64,000 bases of DNA, taken from the NCBI GenBank assembly GCA_030682715.1, contig JAUXNQ010000012.1:25177-89176 (forward strand). Direction: 5' to 3'. A model generated the notes under the pieces. The model made no database searches and was not told the origin of the DNA. It saw only the letters and a list, made by a program, of their open reading frames with translations. Below are positions 9,849 through 18,812 of this stretch, in pieces. How positions within the stretch are numbered: the first letter of the stretch is position 1; every line of letters begins with the position of its first letter. The position numbers and the translations under genes were made by a program. The stretch comes from Methylotenera sp. (GTDB lineage Bacteria > Pseudomonadota > Gammaproteobacteria > Burkholderiales > Methylophilaceae).

Positions 9849-9958
9849 GAAAGTGAGATCCTAATATTTAGGCCTTGGTTTTGATACTTCTTATTGATAG
9901 TAAGAAGTCTTGTTGTAAGACCTAATTAATAAAGCAGTAATTTAATAAGCTATAACGA

Positions 9959-10408
9959 TTAGCCGATAATAAACAGTGGTTCACCATATTCAATGGCTTG
10001 GCCGTTATCAACTAAGATTTTTTTGACGACGCCAGCTTTATCAGATTCAATCTCGTTGAGTAATTTCATTGCTTCGATAATACATAGAGTGTCTCCAATG
10101 GCGACTGTATCACCTACCTCAACAAAAGATTTAGCATCTGGTGAAGGTGATCGGTAGAACGTACCCACCATCGGTGACTTTACCGCATGTCCTTCATCAA
10201 CAACTGGTGCGACTTCATCAACTGCAGCAACTTGTGGTGCTGGCACATGGTGTTGTTGTGGTGCGTAGTGATTGTAGTTTTGTGCTGGCATATTGGAGGT
10301 AAAGTTACGGCTAATGCGTACTTTTTCGCCATCTTCAGTCAGTTCTAATTCTGAAATTCCTGATTCTTCTACCAGATCGATAAGTTTTTTAAGTTTACGT
10401 AAATCCAT
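9959..10408 (-). CDS. accB: Biotin carboxyl carrier protein of acetyl-CoA carboxylase
   Basis: Carries the biotin that shuttles CO2 between AccC and the AccAD carboxyltransferase. The 149 residues comprise an N-terminal helical dimerisation region, a His/Pro/Gln-rich flexible linker at about residues 40-70, and a C-terminal biotinyl domain. The biotin attachment motif EAMKL is present with its Lys at residue 115. It lies 35 bases after aroQ and before accC, so aroQ-accB-accC are very likely one transcript. Confidence 0.97.
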   Translation of the reverse strand: MDLRKLKKLIDLVEESGISELELTEDGEKVRISRNFTSNMPAQNYNHYAPQQHHVPAPQVAAVDEVAPVVDEGHAVKSPMVGTFYRSPSPDAKSFVEVGDTVAIGDTLCIIEAMKLLNEIESDKAGVVKKILVDNGQAIEYGEPLFIIG

Positions 10409-10443
10409 GATGACCCCTAACTAATTCGTTGTAAATTATTATT

Positions 10444-10893
10444 TTAAGAATGATTAATTTTTTCAATAGCGAAATCTAGGGCAAGTTCATAACCTTTTGC
10501 ACCTAGCCCGCTAATAATGCCCACAGCGATATCTGTAAAATATGAATGGTGACGAAATGACTCTCGCGCAAACACATTTGACAAATGTACTTCTATAAAT
10601 GGAACCTTGACAGCGCTCAACGCATCACGCATTGCAACCGATGTGTGTGTGAACGCTGCTGGATTAATGATGACAAAATCTACGTTTTTAGTAGCAATAG
10701 ACTGAATTTTATCGACAAGATCAGCCTCTGCATTGCTTTGAAACGTGTCTAATGTGATATTGGCAGACTTTGCCTTGTTTATTAGCGTTTGATTGATACT
10801 ATCTAGTGTTGCGCTACCGTAATGCTGTGGTTCACGCAGACCTAATAGGTTCAGGTTAGGGCCATGTAATACTAAAATGTGCTTAGTAGCCAT
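10444..10893 (-). CDS. aroQ: Type II 3-dehydroquinate dehydratase
   Basis: Third step of the shikimate pathway, 3-dehydroquinate to 3-dehydroshikimate. The 149 residues match the type II family. The signature [17 protein letters not shown] at residues 10-26 includes the catalytic Tyr25 and the flexible-loop Arg20. [10 protein letters not shown] and [11 protein letters not shown] complete the active site. Being first of the aroQ-accB-accC group is the usual betaproteobacterial arrangement. Confidence 0.96.
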   Translation of the reverse strand: MATKHILVLHGPNLNLLGLREPQHYGSATLDSINQTLINKAKSANITLDTFQSNAEADLVDKIQSIATKNVDFVIINPAAFTHTSVAMRDALSAVKVPFIEVHLSNVFARESFRHHSYFTDIAVGIISGLGAKGYELALDFAIEKINHS

Positions 10894-10999
10894 GACGACT
10901 CACCCATGTTAAACAGTTTTTGCATAAATTACGATAATTCATAAACGCGAGTTTGCCGAAGTTAAAGGGTTTTGTCCAGCAACTTTAGAGAATTTAAGC

Positions 11000-11033
11000 G
11001 AATTTACCTTGGTGAATTTACCTTAGTGAATTA
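11000..11033. repeat. 14-base tandem repeat upstream of aroQ
   Basis: GAATTTACCTTGGT is followed directly by GAATTTACCTTAGT and then GAATTA, about 2.4 copies. It lies about 110 bases before the aroQ start, in the 213-base gap between tlpA and aroQ. It may be a simple duplication or a pair of operator-like sites. Confidence 0.6.
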
Positions 11034-11106
11034 TATAAAGTCCATGACCTAAGTATGGTCTTGAATTTAACAGTAAATGGTTAAATTGTGTATTCGACTT
11101 GCGTGA

Positions 11107-11634
11107 TTAAGGTGAGATTAAAGGTTTGATGGCTGCTTCAAGGATAATTTTGTTAATCCGACCAAAGTGCGTATTAACAACTTTACCATCTGCATTAATG
11201 AAGACAGTGTAGGGTAAAACACCCTTGTCATTGCCTAATTGCTCGCCTAGTAAGCTACCTTCTGCTTCAGATACCACAATAGGATAATTCACAGGTGCTA
11301 TCTTTAAATACTCGGCAACCACCGCTGGCTCGTCAATCGCTATGCCTAGCACGATGACATTTTTATCTTTAAAAGATTGCTGCAATGCAATTAACTCTGG
11401 CATTTCTTCTTTACATGGCGGGCACCAAGTTGCCCAAAAGTTAACAACAATAATTTTACCTTCATATTGTCCGAGGTTCTGCGTTTTTCCTGAAACATCA
11501 GGTAAGTTAGCTGCATATAGAGGCACACTGCTTAGTTTGTTCTTATTGCTGGGGCTAGAAAAATGGCGTGACACCAATGCTACTGTTAGTGCTAGTGTTA
11601 TAAAAAAAAGTGGCTTTAGTATTTTGTTTAGCAT
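11107..11634 (-). CDS. TlpA/ResA-type membrane-anchored thioredoxin
   Basis: A 175-residue periplasmic thiol-disulfide protein. One N-terminal hydrophobic helix (residues 8-23) serves as anchor. A thioredoxin fold follows with the redox motif WATWCPPC, Cys71 and Cys74. Its start overlaps the end of dsbD by seven bases (ATGCTAA), so the two are coupled. DsbD supplies electrons to such proteins, making this a likely DsbD client. The usual roles are reduction of apocytochrome c or of copper-site cysteines. The exact client is not visible. Confidence 0.9.
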   Translation of the reverse strand: MLNKILKPLFFITLALTVALVSRHFSSPSNKNKLSSVPLYAANLPDVSGKTQNLGQYEGKIIVVNFWATWCPPCKEEMPELIALQQSFKDKNVIVLGIAIDEPAVVAEYLKIAPVNYPIVVSEAEGSLLGEQLGNDKGVLPYTVFINADGKVVNTHFGRINKIILEAAIKPLISP

Positions 11635-13487
11635 TGAATAGTTTCTGGCAGGCAGCTGCCACGTTGATCTAGAATTTGTAAAAATGCATCTGCATTTTTA
11701 TAACCCACTACTTTTAAGTGAGTTTCTTCGGCAGCATTTGCATTAAAGAATAAAATGCCTGGCGGGCCAAACAGGTTAAATCTTTGCATGAGCGCTTTAT
11801 CGTCGTCTGTATTATTAGTGACATCCACTTGTAGTAATAACGTGTCTTTTAAGGCAGACTGAACACGTGGGTCGCTAAACGTAAATTGCTCAAGTTCTTT
11901 GCAAGCCACACACCAATCGGCATAAAAGTCGAGCATCACAGGTTTGCCTTGAGCATTTTTAAGTGCATCTTCAAGCTCGGTAATGCTTTTGATTGGTTGG
12001 AAGTTCAAGTTGTTATGCTGTTGTTGACTATTAGATGCCGTTGCAACCAGCCCGCTTAATGGTTGTAATGGTGATTTTGCATTAGAGAGTGCGCCAATCA
12101 GCATTGCTAAACCGATGACGACCATCATCACGCCGATGCCTTTCCAGAACTTGAGGGTGGGTTTAGCGTCAGTAGGTAAGCTATCCAGTGCATGCATGTA
12201 AATGGCAGGTACAATTAACAGAGCAGCCCACAACGCTAGTTGAACTTGCATGGGGATGACGGGTGTAATCAGCCATATTGCTACAGCCAGCATGAGCACG
12301 CCAAATAAATTACGAACAGCGTTCATCCAGCTACCAACTTTAGGTAGAAGTGTGCCTGCCGATGCGCCAATGAGCAGTAGTGGGGTGCCCATCCCTACGG
12401 ATAGTGAAAATAAAGCGACTCCACCTAGTAAAACGTCGTTAGTTTTGCTGATGTAAAGTAAGGCGCCAGCCAATGGTGCTGCTACGCATGGGCTGATAAT
12501 AAGGGCTGAAAGTACGCCCATTAAAAAGTCGCTAAAAAAGCGTCCGCCCTTAATGCGACGGCTCAAGCTCATTAAACCATTTTCCATGCTGCTAGGTAAT
12601 TTGAGTTCGTAAAAGCCAAACATGGAAAGTGCTAGTAATGCAAAGATTAATGCACCGAACCCTAATGCCCACGGGGTTTGCAATGCACTGCTGAGCATTT
12701 GACCAGAAAGCCCCGCTGCAATACCTGCTAGCGTGTAGGTTAAGCACATTCCCAAGGTGTAAGCGAGCGATAAATTAAATGCGTGTAAGCGTGAAACATG
12801 TGCATTTTTACCGATGATGATAGAAGATAGGATCGGAATCATGGGAAATACGCACGGCGTGAATGCTAGCAACAGACCAGCAGTGTAGAAGCCTAGAATA
12901 ATCAGCCACCATTTCCCACTTTTTAGTAGATTCGCTGCTTGGCTATCACTTTCTGAAGCATTGTTATTACTTGATACCGTTCTGCTATCTAACGTAGTTG
13001 CTTGGTTTGGGTTGGTGCTGCCATCTGGTGTGATGGTAAAGGTTTTGTGTTGTGGTGAATAGCAAAGGCCTTTTTCACTACAGCCTTGATAGGTGATTTT
13101 AACGTTAATCGGTGTACTGATTTTTTCTTTTATCAGTAAAGTGGCGGTAAAGTCTTCATGATAGACCTCCATCTCTCCAAAGTTAGGATCATTCTTAATA
13201 TCTGCTTTTGGTAATTTTATTTCGAACGTTTGCGCTGGAGTGAACTCAAATTTGGTGCGTGTTTTATAAAGGTAATAACTTGGTGCGACAGTGAAGTTTG
13301 CATGAACATTTTGTCCATCTTGCTTAAATGACAAACCAAAAGCGGCATCTGGCGATAAAAACGCATCTTCAGCAGATTCATCTGTGAACAAGTTCTTGAT
13401 GCCACTGGTGACATTGCCTGCATGGCTGACAGAGGCAGATAATATGAAGAAGCCGACTAGTAAAAAATACGAAAATCTTTTAAACAT
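11628..13487 (-). CDS. dsbD: Thiol:disulfide interchange protein DsbD
   Basis: Moves electrons from cytoplasmic thioredoxin across the inner membrane to periplasmic thiol proteins. After a signal peptide (residues 1-23) comes the periplasmic alpha domain with its Cys pair in GCSEKGLC. A membrane domain with cysteines in FTPCVFPM and ISPCVAAPL follows, and a C-terminal thioredoxin domain with DWCVACK closes the chain. All six expected redox cysteines are present. The start used is the ATG with AAGGAA just upstream; an earlier in-frame start would overlap cutA. It is coupled to tlpA downstream. Confidence 0.95.
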   Translation of the reverse strand: MFKRFSYFLLVGFFILSASVSHAGNVTSGIKNLFTDESAEDAFLSPDAAFGLSFKQDGQNVHANFTVAPSYYLYKTRTKFEFTPAQTFEIKLPKADIKNDPNFGEMEVYHEDFTATLLIKEKISTPINVKITYQGCSEKGLCYSPQHKTFTITPDGSTNPNQATTLDSRTVSSNNNASESDSQAANLLKSGKWWLIILGFYTAGLLLAFTPCVFPMIPILSSIIIGKNAHVSRLHAFNLSLAYTLGMCLTYTLAGIAAGLSGQMLSSALQTPWALGFGALIFALLALSMFGFYELKLPSSMENGLMSLSRRIKGGRFFSDFLMGVLSALIISPCVAAPLAGALLYISKTNDVLLGGVALFSLSVGMGTPLLLIGASAGTLLPKVGSWMNAVRNLFGVLMLAVAIWLITPVIPMQVQLALWAALLIVPAIYMHALDSLPTDAKPTLKFWKGIGVMMVVIGLAMLIGALSNAKSPLQPLSGLVATASNSQQQHNNLNFQPIKSITELEDALKNAQGKPVMLDFYADWCVACKELEQFTFSDPRVQSALKDTLLLQVDVTNNTDDDKALMQRFNLFGPPGILFFNANAAEETHLKVVGYKNADAFLQILDQRGSCLPETIQC

Positions 13488-13495
13488 TGTGTTCC

Positions 13496-13825
13496 TTAAG
13501 CAGATAATTGCGTAGTTACCCATTGTAAATATCGAGGTAAGCCACCATCTACGTTGATAGAGATTATTTCAGGAAGTTCATAAGGGTGTGCTTTTATAAT
13601 TGCTGCTTGAAGTGCATCATACTGTAATTGAGTCGTTTTAATAAGCATTGGTATTTCGTGCGTGTGTTCTACCTTGCCTTCCCATATGTATACGGATTGG
13701 CATGGGCTTAATATGTTCACGCACGCGGCTAATTTTTGCGTGACCAGTACTTTCGCCAGTTGATTTGCAGTCGCAGCATCTGGTACGTTGGTGAATACTA
13801 ATAAAATATTTTCTGGATTCGACAT
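13496..13825 (-). CDS. cutA: CutA1 divalent-ion tolerance protein
   Basis: A 109-residue trimeric CutA1 family protein. The family core is visible as AACVNILSPCQSVYIWEGK and the later ELPEIISI segment. Upstream of dsbD by eight bases, it begins the reverse-strand cutA-dsbD-tlpA group. Only 18 bases separate its start from the divergent fxsA start, so its promoter must overlap fxsA coding sequence. The biochemical role of the family is unsettled despite the name. Confidence 0.93.
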   Translation of the reverse strand: MSNPENILLVFTNVPDAATANQLAKVLVTQKLAACVNILSPCQSVYIWEGKVEHTHEIPMLIKTTQLQYDALQAAIIKAHPYELPEIISINVDGGLPRYLQWVTTQLSA

Positions 13826-13843
13826 TATTTAGGATAGCAAGAC

Positions 13844-14248
13844 ATGCGTTTATTAATAGGTTTGATTTTACTCGCTTTTCCAATCGCTGAGATATGGCTA
13901 TTGATAGTGCTTGGACAAGCGTATGGTTGGTGGTTGTTAGTTTACCTAGTCGGGATTGCCTTATTAGGCTTACAAATGATTAAGGATGAGAAGTCATTAT
14001 TTACTGGCCGTATGTTGCAAAGTATGCGTACGGGTAATCATCCGATTAAAGCGATATTTGGCAGTGCACGTAATATTATCGCTGGTGTGTTGTTGATATT
14101 GCCAGGTGTGATTACTGATATGATTGCGGTGGTTTTGCTGTTGGTTCCGATTAAAAATAAGCAGGCACCTAACGCGCAGGCACCTTACCAAGCAGGCCAA
14201 GCCGCTAATGATGATGTGATTGAAGGCGAATTCCGTCGAGAAGACTAA
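13844..14248 (+). CDS. fxsA: FxsA family membrane protein
   Basis: A 134-residue cytoplasmic-membrane protein of the FxsA family. Two N-terminal hydrophobic helices carry the family-typical AEIWLLI and GWWLLVYLVGIALLG. A further helix (IIAGVLLILPGVITDMIAVVLLLVPI) contains the characteristic LPGVITD. A hydrophilic tail follows. AGGA about ten bases upstream supports the start. It is divergent from cutA. The family was named for exclusion of phage T7; its physiological role is unknown. Confidence 0.9.
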   Translation: MRLLIGLILLAFPIAEIWLLIVLGQAYGWWLLVYLVGIALLGLQMIKDEKSLFTGRMLQSMRTGNHPIKAIFGSARNIIAGVLLILPGVITDMIAVVLLLVPIKNKQAPNAQAPYQAGQAANDDVIEGEFRRED

Positions 14249-14298
14249 GTTGCACATGATTTAAAATAATTTATTAAAAATAAACAGAAATATAAGAG

Positions 14299-15333
14299 AT
14301 GACCTTTCAAATTACTATTCAGCCCAGTGGGCACACCTACCAAGCAAAAGCCTATGAGACAGTGCTTGAGTCAGCCATAGAGGCTGGTTTTAATATTCCT
14401 TACGGCTGTCGCAATGGTGCCTGTGGTAGCTGCAAAGGCACGGTATTGAGTGGTGATGTGGATCATGGTGATTATGCTAGCAGTGCACTGACGGATGCTG
14501 ATAAAGCCGCAGGCAAAGCGTTATTTTGTTGTGCCAGGCCGCTGACCGATTTGACAATAGAGTGTCGAGAAATTAATGCGGGGGTGATTCCGCCGCGCAT
14601 TCTTCCTACTCGAGTTGAGCGCAAAGAACAGCTGTCACATGATGTGATGGCATTGTTTCTAAAGTTGCCTAGCAGTGAGCGTTTGCAGTTTATGGCGGGA
14701 CAGTATGTTGAATTCTTGTTAAAAGACGGTAAGCGCCGTGCTTTCTCATTGGCAAATGCGCCACATGCGGATAGCTTGTTAGAGATACATTTACGTTTGA
14801 TTCCAGGTGGACAGTTTACTGAGTATGTATTTAATGAAATGCCAGCTAAAGCTATTTTGCGTATAGAAGCCCCATTCGGTAGCTTTTACTACAGAAGTGA
14901 CTCGGAAAAGCCGATGGTGATGGTGGCTGGTGGCACTGGTTTCGCGCCAATCAAAGCGATTATCGAGCATATGATACATAACGATATTAAACGTAAGGTG
15001 ACTTTGTATTGGGGGGCTAGGGCGTTAGAAGATTTGTACATGCCTGCGCTTCCTGAGGCATGGGCTGAAGCTTATTCAAATATTGAATTTATTCCTGTTT
15101 TATCCGATGCCTTGCCAGAGGATAACTGGCAAGGCCGTATTGGTTTGGTGCATCAGGCCGTGTTAGACGATTTTAGTGATTTAAGCGGTGTAGAAGTGTA
15201 TTGTTGTGGCGCGCCCGCAATGGTAGATGTTGCACACGCTAGCTTCGCGCAGGCTGGCCTGCCTGAAGGCGCATTTTATTCAGATGCTTTTAACTATGCG
15301 AAGCCTGTGCCAAGCGCTGTGGCAAGTGTTTAG
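14299..15333 (+). CDS. Ferredoxin/FAD/NAD(P)H reductase (CDP-6-deoxyglucoseen reductase-like)
   Basis: A 344-residue electron-transfer protein. The N-terminal plant-type [2Fe-2S] domain has Cys37, Cys42 and Cys45 in YGCRNGACGSCKG and the last ligand in FCCAR near residue 77. An FAD-binding beta barrel follows (RAFSLANAP near residue 133), then an NAD(P)-binding domain with VAGGTGFAPIKAI. The layout is shared by AscD-like reductases and oxygenase reductase components. Betaproteobacteria commonly carry such a gene annotated as CDP-6-deoxy-delta-3,4-glucoseen reductase, but the partner is unknown and no dehydratase or oxygenase lies nearby. It may be cotranscribed with fxsA, 50 bases upstream. 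Confidence 0.88.
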   Translation: MTFQITIQPSGHTYQAKAYETVLESAIEAGFNIPYGCRNGACGSCKGTVLSGDVDHGDYASSALTDADKAAGKALFCCARPLTDLTIECREINAGVIPPRILPTRVERKEQLSHDVMALFLKLPSSERLQFMAGQYVEFLLKDGKRRAFSLANAPHADSLLEIHLRLIPGGQFTEYVFNEMPAKAILRIEAPFGSFYYRSDSEKPMVMVAGGTGFAPIKAIIEHMIHNDIKRKVTLYWGARALEDLYMPALPEAWAEAYSNIEFIPVLSDALPEDNWQGRIGLVHQAVLDDFSDLSGVEVYCCGAPAMVDVAHASFAQAGLPEGAFYSDAFNYAKPVPSAVASV

Positions 15334-15373
15334 ATAAGGCTGTGTTGGTTTTAATTATGGTCACAGTTAGACA

Positions 15374-15407
15374 AAAGTTAAACGCCACTTTGTTGGCGTT
15401 TAACTTT
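15374..15407. terminator. Bidirectional terminator between the reductase gene and hemY
   Basis: A perfect 14-pair stem, AAAGTTAAACGCCA with TGGCGTTTAACTTT, has a six-base loop. It lies between the convergent reductase and hem genes. A/T runs on both sides fit use from both directions. Confidence 0.88.
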
Positions 15408-15457
15408 AAATACAGCAGTATTTTTACTATTAGAGTGAGAGTTGCTGTTGCTGTAGC

Positions 15458-15880
15458 CTATTTAAAAAGTAGCGTTTGTTTGTTCTTTTCAGCAGCAAGT
15501 TTTTGAATGAGCGTTTCAAGGTCTGAGTTTTGAATCAGTTCCTGAGCTAACTTTGCAGAATTCTCCGCTTTCTCAATATCTCCCTCTGCTAGTGCATGCA
15601 TGCCTTCTAGCAGTGCAGTATTGCCAGCTTTTAGACGCATGGATTCTTTTTTACTTTTTCTAATTTCAGGTAAATGTCTTAAGAACCTTAAAAACCTTAA
15701 AAGATGATGTAAACCAAAAACGCTGAGCACAAAGACGACTAAAAAGAAGTTAAAAGAGATTTGAATGCGGTAGGGTGAGCGAATAATCAGCACGTAGCCT
15801 TGATTGTTGCTAGCTAACCAGACAATTAGAATGATGCCGAATAATGTTAAAGCCCACCAAAAGAATCTGTTTTTAAGCAT
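15458..15880 (-). CDS. hemY: HemY N-terminal domain protein, unusually short
   Basis: A 140-residue protein with two N-terminal membrane helices (WWALTLFGIILIVWLAS and FNFFLVVFVLSVFGLHHLL) and a short cytoplasmic helical part. It matches the start of the HemY family (HemY_N plus the beginning of the TPR region). Typical proteobacterial HemY proteins are near 400 residues, so most of the TPR part is absent. Only about 120 non-coding bases and a terminator follow, so there is no sign of a frameshifted remainder. It is last in the hemC-hemD-hemX-hemY group, six bases after hemX. Whether it works is unclear. Confidence 0.75.
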   Translation of the reverse strand: MLKNRFFWWALTLFGIILIVWLASNNQGYVLIIRSPYRIQISFNFFLVVFVLSVFGLHHLLRFLRFLRHLPEIRKSKKESMRLKAGNTALLEGMHALAEGDIEKAENSAKLAQELIQNSDLETLIQKLAAEKNKQTLLFK

Positions 15881-15886
15881 GCCGGG

Positions 15887-16924
15887 TTACTCGCTCTTCT
15901 CAAGCATCAGTTTGTAACTGCTCACAGCCGCTAAACTATCACTTAATTGTGGAAGCTCTAGGCTGATGTTGTTGCTAGATAGTTTTTTCAAAAGCACCAA
16001 TGCTTTGATGGTATCAGGGTGTTTTGTATCAAAATATTGGTTAAGCCAAGTTTTTACCATGTTGAGGTCAGCCTTGTAAGTGCTTTCATCATGTTGTAAT
16101 AAGGCAATGCGCGCAGTGAGTAACCTCAGTTTAAGATTTTCACGCAAATATAATGCGTGTTCTGCTGCAAGTAACGGCGGCTCTGGTTTATCAATACGCT
16201 CTACTGTGACCAGATTCTTAATATCATCCCAGATTGCCCACCAGAACTTTTGTACCCCTTGTAGCGATTGAACAGGTGCTGGGTTTAGATCAGCATTCAC
16301 GTTGAGCGTTGGTTGGCGCTCACTAATGAGTGGGATGGTATTACATAACTCAGCAAGGTAAGTGAGTTGTGTACTCATCGCAATCATATCTATTTGTGGC
16401 AGGTCACGTAAGGTTTCGATTTCAACTTGTAAGATTTCGCGTAGTTGCACAGCTCTTGGTAAATCAAGCGGTTGCAGCCTATGGTCTGCAGCCTCAAGTG
16501 CCAGTAGCGCCGATTTAACATTGCTAGCTAGTTGCAGTTGTTGTTTCGCAATCGTCAAGAGTTGCTCTACTTCTGCAACGGCGGTGGCTTCGCGGTTCTC
16601 TGCTAGTTGTGTGTAAAGCGTTTGTAAGGCTTCTTGTTGGTCACGAGACTCTGCCAGTTTTTGCTCTAAAATGACAGTGCGTGCATTAGCTTGTGTGCTA
16701 CGTTCTTCTGCTTGTTTTGCTAATGCCAAGCTTTGTTGATTCAGCGTGTGATACTCCTCTAACTTGAAGCTGAGTGACTTTTCAACTTCATTAAATCGAT
16801 GGCGCGTGTTAAGCCATTGCCAAGCGAGCGTCAAAATGGCAATAATCACCAATATCATGGTGCCAATCGCGAGTGTAGAAGGCTTTTGCCTAGCTACAAA
16901 TTGTGAATCTGTTGAATTAGTCAT
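15887..16924 (-). CDS. hemX: HemX (uroporphyrinogen-III methyltransferase-like membrane protein)
   Basis: A 345-residue protein with one N-terminal membrane helix (about residues 18-38) and a long, mostly helical Gln/Ala/Leu-rich region with coiled-coil character. A periplasmic domain of the HemX family (PF04375) follows. Despite older names, no methyltransferase motif is visible. It overlaps hemD by eight bases and precedes hemY by six. It belongs to the conserved haem synthesis cluster and probably has a structural or regulatory role at the membrane. Confidence 0.9.
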   Translation of the reverse strand: MTNSTDSQFVARQKPSTLAIGTMILVIIAILTLAWQWLNTRHRFNEVEKSLSFKLEEYHTLNQQSLALAKQAEERSTQANARTVILEQKLAESRDQQEALQTLYTQLAENREATAVAEVEQLLTIAKQQLQLASNVKSALLALEAADHRLQPLDLPRAVQLREILQVEIETLRDLPQIDMIAMSTQLTYLAELCNTIPLISERQPTLNVNADLNPAPVQSLQGVQKFWWAIWDDIKNLVTVERIDKPEPPLLAAEHALYLRENLKLRLLTARIALLQHDESTYKADLNMVKTWLNQYFDTKHPDTIKALVLLKKLSSNNISLELPQLSDSLAAVSSYKLMLEKSE

Positions 16925-17693
16925 GATGTTTTACAAGTTGTGATAAACATTGCAGCATAGCTTCGTCCCCTGGTGCTTTTGCTACGAGCACTTTTAAACC
17001 AAGCTGTTTTGGTTCTTCTGCGATTCTCTCATGATTTACACATAATGTAACATGACGTAACCATTCTGCATGTTCAGACATCTGTAATAAATGACGCATG
17101 GCTTCACTGCTGGTCACAATCACAGCATTCAGTTTATTTTGTCTCCATTGCATTTCAAGGGGCTCAGCATTCTTTTGCGGGTTAATGCGACGGTAGCTTT
17201 CCGCAAAGTAGACATTTGCACCCCTTGCTTTAAGGGTTTCTGCCATCAGTTCCCGTCCGCCAACCCCACGAAATATGGCGATAGTTTTTGCGGACACATC
17301 CTGCATCTCAGGCAGTGCAAGTAGTGTTTCACTATCAAAACGGGTGTGCGGAACCAGTACCTCATGTACGCCATAAAGCGCTAGTGCTTTGGCTGTTTGA
17401 TGACCAATGGCCGCGAACTTTAAATGATCTGGAATCCTGCCAAACTTCTTGATTAAAAGCGGCATTGAGTAATCAACCGCATTTGAACTGATAAAGATTG
17501 CCCAGTCGGTGGTATCAATACGGTTAAGTTGTTGCTGAAATGGTTGATAATCATCTAACGCCGATATGGCGATTAAAGGGAACGGAATTGTGGTACCGCC
17601 ATGCTGGGCAATGGCAAGATTAAGGCTCGCTGCCTGATCTATAGGCCGAGTAACCGCAATGGTTAAGTTGCTAAGTAAATGATCGGCATGCAT
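16917..17693 (-). CDS. hemD: Uroporphyrinogen-III synthase
   Basis: Cyclises hydroxymethylbilane with inversion of ring D. It shows the two-lobed HemD pattern: N-terminal TIAVTRPIDQAASL, a middle IFISSNAVDY segment with the usual S-x-N, and VIVTSSEAMRHLL in the second lobe. The start used is an ATG 22 bases after hemC; a GTG at 17744 would add 17 residues and overlap hemC, but the fold begins after the ATG. The family is poorly conserved, so synteny with hemC and hemX adds much of the confidence. Confidence 0.9.
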   Translation of the reverse strand: MHADHLLSNLTIAVTRPIDQAASLNLAIAQHGGTTIPFPLIAISALDDYQPFQQQLNRIDTTDWAIFISSNAVDYSMPLLIKKFGRIPDHLKFAAIGHQTAKALALYGVHEVLVPHTRFDSETLLALPEMQDVSAKTIAIFRGVGGRELMAETLKARGANVYFAESYRRINPQKNAEPLEMQWRQNKLNAVIVTSSEAMRHLLQMSEHAEWLRHVTLCVNHERIAEEPKQLGLKVLVAKAPGDEAMLQCLSQLVKHHD

Positions 17694-17715
17694 GGGTAAG
17701 TCTACAGTAATGTAA

Positions 17716-18657
17716 TTACAAAGCAGCGAGAATCTTGTCTGCACCTTTTGAGATCAGTTGATTAGCTAGCATTTTGCCTAACGCCTCAGCGTTCACTCTA
17801 CTGCCAACCGCAGTTTCTACCAACATTTGTTTACCATCAACACTCGCAACAAATCCTGTCATGCGGATGTTATCGGCTTCGCACACGGCATAAGCGCCAA
17901 GTGGAACCGTGCAACTGCCAGCCAGCGTGCGGCTCATACCACGCTCGGCCTCTACACATGCTTGTGTGTCTGGGTGATTCAGTGGGGCGAGTATCGCAAT
18001 TAGGTCTGGGCGGTCTGCGCTGATTTCTATGCCTAAAGCACCTTGCCCTACTGCTGGAATGCTATGTTCTGGTGCGATAAATTGGCGAATTCTGTCACCA
18101 AGCTCCAACCTAATAAGTCCTGCCGCTGCAAGAATAATCGCCGCATACTGGCCTTCATCTAATTTGCGCAAACGTGTTTGTAGATTGCCACGTAACGATT
18201 CAATTTTAAGATGAGGGAAGCGCGCTTGTAACTGGCTTTGGCGACGTAAGCTTGAAGTGCCAATGATGCTGTTTGCAGGCAGGTCTTCCAGTGAAGCGTA
18301 GTCGTTAGAAACAAAAGCATCGCGTGGGTCTTCACGTTCACCTGTTGCTGCCAATATAAAGCCTTCTGGCAGGTTCATCGGCACATCTTTCATGCTATGC
18401 ACAGCCAGATCAGCCCGGCCATCAGCCAGTGCTGTTTCCAGCTCTTTCACAAACAAACCTTTGCCGCCTACTTTGGCTAAAGGCGTATCTAATATCTGGT
18501 CGCCTGTGGTCGTCATGCCAAGAATAGAGACTTCTGTATCAGGGTAGAGTGATTGCAAGCGGCTTTGAATATGGCGAGCCTGCCACATAGCAAGCGCACT
18601 TTCACGCGAGGCGATGACGAGTTTTTTAGGGCTGGTGTGTTGGTCTGAATTTTGCAT
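17716..18657 (-). CDS. hemC: Hydroxymethylbilane synthase (porphobilinogen deaminase)
   Basis: Joins four porphobilinogen molecules into hydroxymethylbilane. The 313 residues match the family. Visible motifs are [15 protein letters not shown] near the N-terminus, VHSMKDVP with the catalytic Asp, GTSSLRRQ for substrate binding, and [11 protein letters not shown] with the Cys that carries the dipyrromethane cofactor. It starts the hemC-hemD-hemX-hemY transcript. The 155 bases to the divergent channel-like gene probably hold its promoter. Confidence 0.97.
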   Translation of the reverse strand: MQNSDQHTSPKKLVIASRESALAMWQARHIQSRLQSLYPDTEVSILGMTTTGDQILDTPLAKVGGKGLFVKELETALADGRADLAVHSMKDVPMNLPEGFILAATGEREDPRDAFVSNDYASLEDLPANSIIGTSSLRRQSQLQARFPHLKIESLRGNLQTRLRKLDEGQYAAIILAAAGLIRLELGDRIRQFIAPEHSIPAVGQGALGIEISADRPDLIAILAPLNHPDTQACVEAERGMSRTLAGSCTVPLGAYAVCEADNIRMTGFVASVDGKQMLVETAVGSRVNAEALGKMLANQLISKGADKILAAL

Positions 18658-18812
18658 ATTGTGATTTTAGCACAGGGCTTGCCTGCAAGCATTAAGCACC
18701 TAAAGTTTCGGTTTAATGTTTAAATGATGTTAATTTATGAGTTAAGCTTATGGCTTAATTATGTTTAAGTCGAAATTAAATTTAAATTTCTAGTAGTGTT
18801 AAGGAGGTAAAC

